A stretch of DNA of 36,642 nt. Source: Prevotella sp. GTDB taxonomy: Bacteria > Bacteroidota > Bacteroidia > Bacteroidales > Bacteroidaceae. The notes beneath the pieces were generated by a model. It made no database searches. It saw only the letters and a program-made list of their open reading frames with translations, and was not told where the DNA came from. Of the stretch, positions 1 through 7,651 are shown one piece after another (the first letter of the stretch is position 1; each line of letters begins with the position of its first letter). The stretch is taken from the NCBI GenBank assembly GCA_022788105.1, contig JALEVZ010000004.1, positions 1-36,642 on the forward strand. The letters run 5' to 3'. The position numbers were made by a program, and so were the translations under genes.

Positions 1-237
1 AATTGAGTGCTCCTGCAAGTTGTGTCCCTCTCCGGGGATGTAGGAGTTAACCTCCTTCTGGTTTGTCAGACGCACACGGGCAACTTTACGCATTGCCGAA
101 TTAGGCTTCTTAGGTGTGGTTGTGTAAACACGAACACAAACGCCACGACGCTGAGGACATGAGTCCAGAGCCGGTGACTTGCTCTTGTCTACGAGCACCT
201 TTCTGCCTTTTCTTACTAACTGTGAAATAGTAGGCAT
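1..237 (-). CDS. rpsL: 30S ribosomal protein S12 (N-terminal part, cut by window edge)
   Basis: Ribosomal protein S12 is part of the decoding centre of the small subunit. The visible 79 residues run from [13 protein letters not shown] through the highly conserved TTPKKPNSA segment to [10 protein letters not shown], in register with other bacterial S12 proteins. The C-terminal part lies beyond base 1. The lysine of the TPKK motif, where streptomycin-resistance substitutions occur, is wild type; the second classical site lies outside the window. The gene has its own predicted promoter (322-354, minus). In related genomes it lies close downstream of rpoC and the DUF3467 gene, but here it is far from both. 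The identification is certain. Confidence 0.98.
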   Translation of the reverse strand, partial: MPTISQLVRKGRKVLVDKSKSPALDSCPQRRGVCVRVYTTTPKKPNSAMRKVARVRLTNQKEVNSYIPGEGHNLQEHSI

Positions 238-321
238 AATTGTAATTTTTAAATTTATATATTTGTTGTTTTATTTTTTCACGTCTTAAACAGGCATAAT
301 CTACCATGCCGTTTCGGGCTG

Positions 322-354
322 CAAAGGTACGAACATTTTTTTTAATATCCTAAA
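322..354 (-). promoter_or_regulatory. Predicted rpsL promoter, Bacteroidetes type
   Basis: On the minus strand TACCTTTG (322-329) matches the -7 consensus TAnnTTTG. TTTA (351-354), 21 bp upstream, resembles the -33 TTTG. It would give a leader of about 80 nt before rpsL. A dedicated promoter fits the separation of rpsL from rpoBC in this genome. Inferred from consensus only. Confidence 0.6.
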
Positions 355-480
355 GTTTACTTTCCCAATATTCATCGCACATCACAATATTAACTTTTTA
401 TAACAGCAGTTAAACTAATTTATCATTAATAAATAATTTTCAAAACCTCAAAAACGCCCATCAAAACCCATTCTAAGCCG

Positions 481-514
481 CCAATTTCGCACAGACAGCC
501 ACCAATTTCGCACA
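481..514. repeat. Pair of 13-bp direct repeats, 21 bp apart
   Basis: The 13-mer CCAATTTCGCACA occurs at 481-493 and 502-514, exactly 21 bp apart, about two helical turns. It lies some 80 bp upstream of the -33 element of the operon promoter. The spacing would suit a dimeric regulator binding one face of the DNA. That role is inferred; the repeat itself is directly visible. Confidence 0.55.
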
Positions 515-593
515 ATCAACACCCAATATATTCATAAAAGCTCCCCAAAAACCGCAAAACTGCGCCACAAAACCCAACAAAAGGAAGCAATAT

Positions 594-625
594 TTTCAAC
601 ATATCATAATTTCTTTGTAACTTTG
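594..625 (+). promoter_or_regulatory. Predicted promoter of the surface-decoration operon
   Basis: TAACTTTG (618-625) fits the -7 consensus TAnnTTTG. TTTC (594-597) lies 20 bp upstream at the -33 position. The leader before the ATG at 787 would be roughly 155 nt. Confidence 0.6.
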
Positions 626-786
626 CGACATTAATTATATAATAGGTGAAAACCCTGCAAGCGACCCACTTGCCACGGGACCAAATGCGGACCGACGTCG
701 CGCAAGACAACCACCGTGCCATCGAGCACGAGCAGAACGCCTTGCCGCAACGTCTGACGACAACCACTAAAACAACACGCCACACT

Positions 787-1710
787 ATGACAAAAGCCAT
801 ATACTGTCTGTTTTATGCCATCTCGCTTCTCCCTTTCAGACTGCTCTACGTCCTCGCCGACATTGAGTGTTTCATGCTCTACCACGTAATACGCTATCGT
901 CGCGGTGTGGTAAGGCGAAATCTCGTCACATCATTCCCCGACAAGAGCGAGCAGGAGATAGTACAGATAGAGAAACGCTTCTACCATTGGTTCTGCGACT
1001 ACTTCTTTGAAGCCGTAAAACTACTAAGCATCAGCGACGCCGAGTTGCGCCGCCGTTTCACCATCATCAACAGCGAAGAGGTGGAGCAATGCTTCAAAGA
1101 AGGGCAAGACGTTGCCGCCATCCTGGGCCACTACTGCAACTGGGAGTGGCTGTCGTGCGTAGGCATGAACCTGCCGCTTGAGCGCGAGACAGGACTCATA
1201 TACCACCCGCTGCGAAACAAAGCCTTCGACTACCTGTTCCGCAAGCTCCGTTCACACGAGAAGCACTCGAGAGTAATACCCAAGCAAGACATCCTGCGCT
1301 ACGTCGTAAGTTGCAAGAAAGAAGGCATACGCAACATCTGCGGCTACATCAGCGATCAAGGACCGAAGTGGAAGAACATACATCTCTGGCTGCCGTTCCT
1401 CAACCACGAGCACACACCCGTGTTCACAGGCGGCGAACGCATCATGCGCAAGATGAACAATGCCGTGTTCTACGTAGAGATGAGCCGTCCCAAGCGCGGC
1501 TACTACACCGCCACGTACAAACTCATAACACGCACCCCCAACGCTCTTGAGCCCGACGGCATCACACGCCGCTTCTTCCAGATGCTGGAACAGACCATCC
1601 GCCGCGAGCCAGCCTACTACCTGTGGAGTCACAACCGCTGGAAACGCACGAAGGAAGAATTCGACCGCCGCTTCCAAGTAGTAAACGGAAAAGTAATCGA
1701 ACTCACATAA
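787..1710 (+). CDS. Lysophospholipid / lipid A acyltransferase family protein (LpxL/HtrB-like)
   Basis: This 307-residue protein belongs to the membrane-associated acyltransferase family whose members add secondary acyl chains to lipid A in the inner leaflet of the inner membrane. A hydrophobic N-terminus (AIYCLFYAISLLPFRLLYVL) anchors it. The sequence GHYCNWEW supplies the family's HX4(D/E) catalytic motif, and a conserved stretch around SDQGPKW follows. The start was set at 787 because homologues begin near the membrane anchor; a GTG at 646 would add 47 atypical residues. It is the first gene of a six-gene same-strand run ending at 7281, followed after 56 bp by an LPS kinase gene. It is probably a lipid A acyltransferase, although Bacteroidetes relatives can also act on other lipids such as ornithine lipids. 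Confidence 0.88.
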   Translation: MTKAIYCLFYAISLLPFRLLYVLADIECFMLYHVIRYRRGVVRRNLVTSFPDKSEQEIVQIEKRFYHWFCDYFFEAVKLLSISDAELRRRFTIINSEEVEQCFKEGQDVAAILGHYCNWEWLSCVGMNLPLERETGLIYHPLRNKAFDYLFRKLRSHEKHSRVIPKQDILRYVVSCKKEGIRNICGYISDQGPKWKNIHLWLPFLNHEHTPVFTGGERIMRKMNNAVFYVEMSRPKRGYYTATYKLITRTPNALEPDGITRRFFQMLEQTIRREPAYYLWSHNRWKRTKEEFDRRFQVVNGKVIELT

Positions 1711-1766
1711 CCCTGTCGCTCACCCCAAACTTCACGACACAGCCCTGAATCCATCTACGAAGCAAA

Positions 1767-2525
1767 ATGCACATCATCACAAAGATAGCCCCACGCTACG
1801 CACACCTCGAAACGTTTGCCGCCAGCATGCCGCAAATATTCGAACACGAAGGCGAAGTGATATATCGTGGGCGCAACCTCATAAAGACCATGACGGCACC
1901 CGACGGCACACTGGTTAATGTGAAGCGCTACCACCAGCCATCAGGACCCAACCGCCTCATCTACTCATGGGGGCTACGCGAATCGAAAGGCAGCCGCGCC
2001 TTCCGCTACCCTGCCATCCTTGCCGCCAAAGACATCGGCACCCCCGACGCCATAGCGCTGGTAGAAGAGCGCAACAGCCTCGGCTTGTTATGCTACAGCT
2101 ACCTCATCACGGTGCAAAGTCCCTACCCCTACACCCTCTACGCCATGGGCGACGCCAAAGAGGGAGAATACGAAGCGCTCGCCGAAGCATTAGGTCGATT
2201 TGCCGCCCACCTGCATGAGCAAGAGGTGCTACACAAAGACTTCACCCCCGGCAACATACTATGGTCGCACGACGCCGACGGCTACCACTTCGCATTAGTC
2301 GACATCAACCGCATGGCTTTCGGTCCCGTAAGTCCCAAGACAGGCCTCGCCACCCTCTGCCGCCTATGGGGTCCAAAAACATTTGTACGCCTCACCGTTG
2401 AGAGCTACGCCCAGGCGCGCGACTACGACGTCGCCACCGCCGTACAATATGTCATGGAGCGGCGCGCCCGTTTCTGGCGTCGCTACGGCAAGAAGCACAC
2501 CATTAAATTCAAGCTTGAACTATAA
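1767..2525 (+). CDS. InaA-type lipopolysaccharide kinase (Kdo/heptose kinase-like)
   Basis: A 252-residue protein with a eukaryotic-like kinase fold of the WaaP/KdkA/InaA group, which phosphorylates inner-core sugars of LPS with ATP at the cytoplasmic face of the inner membrane. Visible elements are a probable ATP-binding lysine in VKRY (K53), the catalytic loop HKDFTPGN (D158) and the metal-binding aspartate in VDINRM (D179), which replaces the usual DFG with DIN. No signal peptide or membrane helix is seen. The next gene starts 32 bp downstream, so co-transcription is likely. Neighbouring acyltransferase and glycerophosphotransferase genes support a lipooligosaccharide role; the acceptor sugar is not known. 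Confidence 0.85.
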   Translation: MHIITKIAPRYAHLETFAASMPQIFEHEGEVIYRGRNLIKTMTAPDGTLVNVKRYHQPSGPNRLIYSWGLRESKGSRAFRYPAILAAKDIGTPDAIALVEERNSLGLLCYSYLITVQSPYPYTLYAMGDAKEGEYEALAEALGRFAAHLHEQEVLHKDFTPGNILWSHDADGYHFALVDINRMAFGPVSPKTGLATLCRLWGPKTFVRLTVESYAQARDYDVATAVQYVMERRARFWRRYGKKHTIKFKLEL

Positions 2526-2557
2526 CCGAAAAATCATTATACACACAACGACACGCT

Positions 2558-3619
2558 ATGAAAATATTGCTGTTTTGTGAAAACAAATACGCCATCGACA
2601 TACTGAACCCCATACAGGAGCATGTCACGACAAACAAGCTGCCACACAAGGTGCTGTGGTACATACATGAAAAGAAAATCGACACCTTCGCCTATGCCGA
2701 CAAGGTGAGCTGGACCACGTCCATGCAAGAGGCATACGACTTCGCGCCCGACGCCATCTTCGTGCCAGGCAACATCGTGCCATACTATCTGCCGGGCGTC
2801 AAGATACAGGTGTTCCACGGCTATGCTGCCGAGAAGAAAGACCACTGGGTCATACGCCGCTACTTCGACACCTACTTCACACAAGGTCCCTACTTCACAT
2901 CCCACTTCGAGGCGCTGTCAAAGAAGTATGGCGACTTTGAAGTAGTGGAGACAGGATGGCCCAAGCAGGACTGGATAAAGCAGAACCTCCACCGCTACGA
3001 CGACGAAAAAGCGGCGCTACTCAGAACGAGTGGCAAGAAGACAGTCATACTCTACGCCCCCACCTTCTCACCCAAGCTCACATCGCTGTCCCTGCCCGAC
3101 ATGAAGCACGAGCTTGAACGACTGGCAAAAGAGCGCGACGCCGTGGTCGTAATGAAGTTTCACCCACTCACACGACAGGAGTGGGTCGACGAATACAAGA
3201 CATGGGCAGAGGGCCGTTCCGACATATTGTACATCGATAAGGGCGAAAACGTGACCAAGTACCAGCTCATGAGCGACGTGCTCATCAGCGACACGTCGTC
3301 CACCATATACGAGTTTCTGCTGCTGTCGCGACCCGTCATCACCGTCGGCACACTATCAAAAGACATCTATTGGGAAAACATACCGACGCCCGAGATGCTG
3401 CTCGCAGCCTACGACCACGCCCTCACCGACCCCGAGGCGATAGCGCGCCGCCAGTGGATAGTAGACAACTACGACCCCTATCTCGACGGACACGTGTGCG
3501 AGCGCATGCTCAACGCCGCCGCCGACTACATCAGCCGTCACGGTGTGCCACGCCAACGTAGCCTCAACCTGTGGCGCAAATATACCAGCATAAAGACCTT
3601 CGGTCGCATAAAACGCTGA
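2558..3619 (+). CDS. CDP-glycerol glycerophosphotransferase family protein (TagB/TagF-like)
   Basis: A 353-residue enzyme resembling the catalytic domain of TagB/TagF, which transfers glycerol phosphate or another polyol phosphate from a CDP-activated donor to a glycan acceptor. Family landmarks are a histidine in VFHGYAAEKKD (H87), TGWPKQDW, YAPTF (167-171), MKFHP (H202) and ISDTSSTIYEF (from about 243), the donor-diphosphate binding region. It lacks the long N-terminal extension of some teichoic acid polymerases, so a single-transfer role is plausible. The cytidylyltransferase fusion two genes downstream could provide the CDP-donor. A 154-bp gap follows, the largest but one in the operon. 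The specific polyol cannot be read from sequence. Confidence 0.88.
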   Translation: MKILLFCENKYAIDILNPIQEHVTTNKLPHKVLWYIHEKKIDTFAYADKVSWTTSMQEAYDFAPDAIFVPGNIVPYYLPGVKIQVFHGYAAEKKDHWVIRRYFDTYFTQGPYFTSHFEALSKKYGDFEVVETGWPKQDWIKQNLHRYDDEKAALLRTSGKKTVILYAPTFSPKLTSLSLPDMKHELERLAKERDAVVVMKFHPLTRQEWVDEYKTWAEGRSDILYIDKGENVTKYQLMSDVLISDTSSTIYEFLLLSRPVITVGTLSKDIYWENIPTPEMLLAAYDHALTDPEAIARRQWIVDNYDPYLDGHVCERMLNAAADYISRHGVPRQRSLNLWRKYTSIKTFGRIKR

Positions 3620-3773
3620 CCATTTAACGGCGCAACATATAAAATTATGCCACACGGCATGCAAGATATCACAACCCTATACATTTATATATAATAAGAA
3701 GATAGCGCAAGCGGCGCAATGAAAGCACGCTTTCACACCACCGGGTGCAACCTATCTTATACCCAAAAACAAA

Positions 3774-4856
3774 ATGCAAGACATGCTTAACTTCACAGTT
3801 GGCCCTGTCATGTCGAGCGAGGCGATAAGAGCCATCGGCGCAGAGCAGGTACCATATTTCAGAACAGCTGAGTTCTCTGCCGTAATGAAAGAGAACGAAC
3901 ACCTCATGCTGAAGTTCGCAAAAGCCCCCGCAGACTCGCGCGTAGTATTCATCACAGGCTCTGGCACAGCATCGATGGAAGCCACCGTCATGAACGTGTT
4001 CACACCCGAAGACAAAGTGTTGGTAGTAAACGGCGGCAGCTTCGGCCATCGCTTCGTGCAGCTGTGCGAGATACACGACATACCCCACACAGAAATAAAA
4101 CTCGACATGGGGCGCAAGCTCACTGCCCAGCACCTCGCCCCATACGAGGGACAGGGCTTCACAGGCTTCCTTGTCAACCTCGACGAGACGTCCACTGGCG
4201 TGCTCTACGACATACAACTCATCAGCGACTTCTGCCGCCGCAACGACATTTTCCTTGTGGTAGACAGCATCAGCTCGTTTCTTGCCGACCCGTTTGACAT
4301 GGCGGCACTGGGTGTCGACGTCATGATAACCGGTTCGCAAAAGGCACTCGCCTGTCCTCCAGGCATCTCCATCATAGTGCTCGCGCCGCAGTCGGTAGAG
4401 CGCGTATGCGCCAACAAGGTGAAGTCGATGTACTTCAATCTGGAAGACGCCCTTAAAAACGGTGAACGCGGACAGACACCATTCACACCAGCAGTAGGCA
4501 CACTGCGCCAAATCAACGCCCGTCTGAAAGAGATTGAAGCAGCAGGAGGCGTAGAGAGCGAAAACCGTCGCATGGCAGCGTTGGCTGCCGACTTCCGCAG
4601 CAAGATAGGCGACATGCCGTTTGACATAGTGTCTGAGTCGCTGAGCAACGCCGTCACACCACTCCACCCCCACAACGTCTCTGCCTACGACATATTCCTC
4701 CGTCTGAAAGACGAATACCACATCTGGGTATGCCCCAACGGCGGCGACATGGCAGACAAGGTGTTCCGCGTGGGACATCTCGGTGCCCTCACTACCGCCG
4801 ACAACGACACGCTGATTAGCGCGCTGCGCGACATGCAGTCAAAGGGTCTGCTGTAA
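3774..4856 (+). CDS. Class V PLP-dependent aminotransferase (AGXT/PhnW-like)
   Basis: A 360-residue class V (fold type I) aminotransferase. Visible features are the N-terminal FTVGPV motif, [10 protein letters not shown], a cofactor-binding aspartate in VVDSISS (D164) and the PLP lysine in [12 protein letters not shown] (K190). It resembles alanine-glyoxylate and 2-aminoethylphosphonate transaminases. No phosphonate gene (PEP mutase or phosphonopyruvate decarboxylase) is seen nearby, so catabolic PhnW function is not supported. Its place between a glycerophosphotransferase and a CTP transferase fusion suggests it makes an amino-alcohol phosphate, for example from dihydroxyacetone phosphate, for CDP activation. 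That substrate is inference; membership of the aminotransferase family is firm. Confidence 0.85.
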   Translation: MQDMLNFTVGPVMSSEAIRAIGAEQVPYFRTAEFSAVMKENEHLMLKFAKAPADSRVVFITGSGTASMEATVMNVFTPEDKVLVVNGGSFGHRFVQLCEIHDIPHTEIKLDMGRKLTAQHLAPYEGQGFTGFLVNLDETSTGVLYDIQLISDFCRRNDIFLVVDSISSFLADPFDMAALGVDVMITGSQKALACPPGISIIVLAPQSVERVCANKVKSMYFNLEDALKNGERGQTPFTPAVGTLRQINARLKEIEAAGGVESENRRMAALAADFRSKIGDMPFDIVSESLSNAVTPLHPHNVSAYDIFLRLKDEYHIWVCPNGGDMADKVFRVGHLGALTTADNDTLISALRDMQSKGLL

Positions 4857-4920
4857 CGCGACGACAAAAGAGCCACCGACCCCACAAGGCAAACAAGAAT
4901 TATAAACGAAAACACAATCC

Positions 4921-6267
4921 ATGACCAAAGTCATAACATACGGTACATACGACCTGCTGCACTTCGGGCACATACGACTGCTCGAGCGTGCCAAAGCCCT
5001 CGGCGACTATCTCATCGTGGGTGTCACCTCCGACACCTTCGACCGCGAGCGTGGTAAAATCAACGTGCAGCAGTCGTTGATGGAACGTGTCGAGGCTGTC
5101 AGGGCAACTGGACTTGCCGACGAAATCATAATAGAAGAGTATGAAGGCCAGAAGATAGACGACATCAAACGCCTCGACGTCGACATTTTCACCGTCGGCT
5201 CAGACTGGAGGGGCAAGTTCGACTACCTCAACGCCTACTGCCGCGTGGTCTATCTCGACCGCACCGACGGCGTGTCAAGCACCGAAATACGCAGCGAGCA
5301 GCAGCCCGTACGCCTCGGACTGGTCGGCGAGTCGCCCATTCTGAACAAGATTGAGCGCGAGAGTCGCTGTGTCAACGGCCTGGAGGCAGGCAACGTCTAC
5401 TCCATCAACAACAAGTACCTGTCGCCGGAGCTGCAACAGGCAGACCGACAGGCACCGTCATACGACGCCCTGCTACAGTCGTCAGATGCCGTCTACATCA
5501 TCTCCGCACCAGAGTGCCACTACGACCAGATAAAACAGGCGCTCACGGCAGGCAAACACGTGCTGTGTGAGTCGCCGATAGCACTCGACCCACAGCAGTG
5601 GCATGAGCTGAAAGCGCTCGCCAAAGAGCGCAACGTGGTGCTGATGGACGCCGTGAAGACAGCCTTTTCCATGGCATACTACCGTCTGCGTCTGCTCGCC
5701 AAGAGCGGCATTGTGGGCGACATCGTTAGCGTAGATGCCACCTGCACCAGCCTCGTCGACTTCGACCCGACGCAAGACGCCAACCGCAGCCTGTACGAGT
5801 GGAACAGTATCTGCGCATGGGGGCCGACAGCGTTGCTACCCATCTACCAGCTCTTAGGCACCGAATACGTACACAAAGAAATCATCACACGCTTCTCCGG
5901 CAAGAGCCAGAGCTACGACGCCTTCACCAAGATATCGTTTGTGTTCCCCCACGCCGTGGCATCGATGAAGGTCGGTCAGGGTGTAAAGTCGGAAGGCGAG
6001 CTCGTCGTCTCAGGTACAAAGGGCTACATCTACGTGCCAGCACCGTGGTGGAAGACCGAATACTTTGAGGTGAGATATGAGAATCCTCAAAACAACAAGC
6101 GCTACTTCTACCAGCTCGACGGCGAGGGACTGCGCTACGAGCTGCTGTCGTTCTTCAAGGCCATACGCACAGGACACGACTTCTCCTACGTAGACGACAA
6201 CATCTCACTCGCCATCACACAGACCATCGCCGACTTCTACTCACGTCGCGACATGACCATAATCTGA
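4921..6267 (+). CDS. TagD-like cytidylyltransferase fused to a degenerate Gfo/Idh/MocA domain
   Basis: A 448-residue two-domain protein. Residues 1-125 form a glycerol-3-phosphate cytidylyltransferase-type domain with the HxGH motif (HFGH, 14-17), the TVGSDW segment (91-96) and the RTDGVSSTEIR signature (114-124), expected to couple a phosphorylated small alcohol to CMP. Residues about 130-448 have the Gfo/Idh/MocA oxidoreductase layout, including HYDQIKQALTAGKHVLCE. However, the dinucleotide glycine motif reads GLVGESPI, the usual EKP motif is E-S-P (217-219, catalytic Lys replaced by Ser), and the later Asp/His catalytic region reads WGPTALLPIYQ. The second domain may therefore be non-catalytic or altered. 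It lies 64 bp after the aminotransferase gene and probably supplies the CDP-donor for the upstream transferase. Confidence 0.87.
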   Translation: MTKVITYGTYDLLHFGHIRLLERAKALGDYLIVGVTSDTFDRERGKINVQQSLMERVEAVRATGLADEIIIEEYEGQKIDDIKRLDVDIFTVGSDWRGKFDYLNAYCRVVYLDRTDGVSSTEIRSEQQPVRLGLVGESPILNKIERESRCVNGLEAGNVYSINNKYLSPELQQADRQAPSYDALLQSSDAVYIISAPECHYDQIKQALTAGKHVLCESPIALDPQQWHELKALAKERNVVLMDAVKTAFSMAYYRLRLLAKSGIVGDIVSVDATCTSLVDFDPTQDANRSLYEWNSICAWGPTALLPIYQLLGTEYVHKEIITRFSGKSQSYDAFTKISFVFPHAVASMKVGQGVKSEGELVVSGTKGYIYVPAPWWKTEYFEVRYENPQNNKRYFYQLDGEGLRYELLSFFKAIRTGHDFSYVDDNISLAITQTIADFYSRRDMTII

Positions 6268-6432
6268 AGCCAGCGAAGCGTCAACCCTCACTACACACAA
6301 GACACACTACCGCCGCGACAGAGACTGCATAAAAACACGATCGATACAAAACAACAAACTGACAGACGGCAGAGGGCACACGTGCAAAGGTGCACGCGAG
6401 TCCCGCGCCGAAGAGGATAACCGCAAAACATT

Positions 6433-7281
6433 ATGTCAAACAAAAAGGAAGAAAAGCGTATAAGCGACGAACAGACAAGAGAACTACAGAAGTACATACT
6501 CGACATGCTGCTTGCTATAGACAATGTGTGCCGCGAACACGGGCTCGACTACTATCTCATCGCAGGCACCATGCTCGGCGCCGTGCGTCACAAGGGTTTC
6601 GTGCCATGGGACGACGATGCAGATGTGGCAATGCCGCGAAAAGACTACAACGAGTTTGTCAAGCACGCCAACGAGTGGCTGCCCGAGCGCTACGAGCTTG
6701 TCAGCGGACTGCAAGACCCTATGTACCCCTACCAATTTGCGCGCATACAGGACAAGGAAACGACCTACATCCTGCGTCGTAAGTTCAACTTCGTGGGAGG
6801 ACTGCCCGTTGACGTGTTCCCGCTCGACGGTATGACAGCAGACCACAGCGCCATGGTGAAGCACTACCGCCGCTACGCCATAGCCAAGAAGCTGCTCTAC
6901 TACTCCACCATCGATCCCTTGAAGCACGGACACGGACTGCGCTGGGCGTTTACGAAGCTCATGCACAAGTTCATATCGCAGGACTGGGCACACCGCCACA
7001 TGAACGATGTGCAACGCGAGTTCGACTACGACCGCTCCCCGCTTGTTGCCGACCACGACAACGCCCCCAACCGCGGCATACTGCCCAAAGAGGTCTACGG
7101 CAAACCCACACCCATCGAGTTTGAGGGCCATCAGCTCATGGGCGTGCAAGACCCAGACACATATCTCCGCTACTGCTACGGTGACTACATGAAGATGCCA
7201 AAGCAGTTGCCGCCACAAAACTTCCGCTATCTCGACCTGCACACGCCGTACCGACAGTACAAGCGCATGCAGAAGAAATAA
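6433..7281 (+). CDS. LicD family phosphotransferase
   Basis: A 282-residue LicD protein. LicD enzymes transfer phosphocholine or related phospho-groups from CDP-donors to cell-surface glycans. The diagnostic region GTMLGAVRHKGFVPWDDDADVAMPR (split here as GTMLGAVRHKG and VPWDDDADV, residues 45-64) contains the metal-binding acidic cluster D60-D64. No choline uptake or choline kinase genes (licA/licB/licC) are visible, so the transferred group may be the product of the aminotransferase and cytidylyltransferase genes upstream. It ends the six-gene run and is followed by a repeat array and a terminator. The 165 bp before it hold a small palindrome (6381-6396) but no recognisable promoter. Confidence 0.9.
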   Translation: MSNKKEEKRISDEQTRELQKYILDMLLAIDNVCREHGLDYYLIAGTMLGAVRHKGFVPWDDDADVAMPRKDYNEFVKHANEWLPERYELVSGLQDPMYPYQFARIQDKETTYILRRKFNFVGGLPVDVFPLDGMTADHSAMVKHYRRYAIAKKLLYYSTIDPLKHGHGLRWAFTKLMHKFISQDWAHRHMNDVQREFDYDRSPLVADHDNAPNRGILPKEVYGKPTPIEFEGHQLMGVQDPDTYLRYCYGDYMKMPKQLPPQNFRYLDLHTPYRQYKRMQKK

Positions 7282-7308
7282 GAGACTGGAGAGTCAGCAT
7301 GCACTGAC

Positions 7309-7345
7309 AGTTGACAAGTTGACGAGTTGACGAGTAAACAAGCTG
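7309..7345. repeat. Left, inverted arm of the octamer repeat array
   Basis: Four and a half 8-bp units (AGTTGACA, AGTTGACG twice, AGTAAACA, then AGCTG) are the reverse complement of the units at 7400-7500. Together with that array they could form a large stem with a loop of about 50 nt. The array starts 28 bp after the licD stop codon. Confidence 0.85.
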
Positions 7346-7399
7346 CTACATAAGCTTACTAATATCTACCTTAATGAATATAAAATATAAAGCAAACAG

Positions 7400-7500
7400 C
7401 TTGTCAACTTGTCAGCTTGTCAACTTGTCAACTCGTCAACTTGTTTACTTGTTTACTTGTTTACTTGTCAACTCGTCAACTAGTTTACTTGTCAACTCGA
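7400..7500. repeat. Tandem 8-bp repeat array, about 12.5 copies
   Basis: The sequence can be cut into consecutive octamers: CTTGTCAA and close variants CTTGTCAG, CTCGTCAA, CTTGTTTA and CTAGTTTA, with no interruptions. CTTG recurs at the start of most units and the last four bases alternate between TCAA and TTTA. There is no spacer diversity, so it is not a CRISPR. An inverted set lies at 7309-7345. Function unknown. Confidence 0.9.
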
Positions 7501-7538
7501 AAAATATCTAATGACCAAATAGAAAAATAACACAACGC

Positions 7539-7578
7539 AAAGGGATGGATTCTTCGTTTTGAATCCATCCCTTTTTTA
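7539..7578. terminator. Bidirectional intrinsic terminator
   Basis: AAAGGGATGGATTC (7539-7552) pairs with GAATCCATCCCTTT (7561-7574) around an 8-nt loop. A T-run follows on the plus strand and the A residues before the stem give a short U-run on the minus strand. It serves the convergent licD and LTA synthase-like genes. Confidence 0.92.
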
Positions 7579-7651
7579 TTTCATTTTTCACTCGAAAGAT
7601 TTCGTTTTACAACTGGGCGCGACGGCACGATTGCCACTCCACTCACAGGCG

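Larger units (their letters stand above)
238..786. other. Divergent intergenic region rpsL / surface-decoration operon
   Basis: This AT-rich stretch holds the rpsL leader and promoter (minus), a pair of 13-bp direct repeats (481-493 and 502-514) and a plus-strand promoter (594-625). From about 630 to 786 comes a long predicted leader before the acyltransferase gene. An open reading frame continues into the leader from a GTG at 646, but its 47 residues do not resemble the family and were not used. No RNA gene was recognised. Confidence 0.6.
7282..7651. other. Convergent intergenic region with repeat array and terminator
   Basis: Between licD (+) and the LTA synthase-like gene (-) this 370-bp gap holds the inverted octamer array (7309-7345 and 7400-7500), an AT-rich spacer between the arms, and a strong bidirectional terminator (7539-7578). 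No coding sequence is supported. Confidence 0.8.

Noticed and set aside
646..786. N-terminal extension of the acyltransferase from a GTG at 646
   Set aside because: The 47 added residues are polar and unlike the family; the ATG at 787 sits right before the membrane anchor.
3669..4778. A 369-codon minus-strand open frame opposite the aminotransferase gene
   Set aside because: The plus-strand protein has all class V aminotransferase motifs; the antisense product is rich in Cys, His and Val without any domain, typical of shadow frames.
3774..4856. Phosphonate catabolic PhnW
   Set aside because: No phosphonate genes are nearby, and the position inside a CDP-polyol locus favours a biosynthetic aminotransferase.
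7400..7500. CRISPR array
   Set aside because: The units are 8 bp with no spacers; it is a simple tandem repeat.
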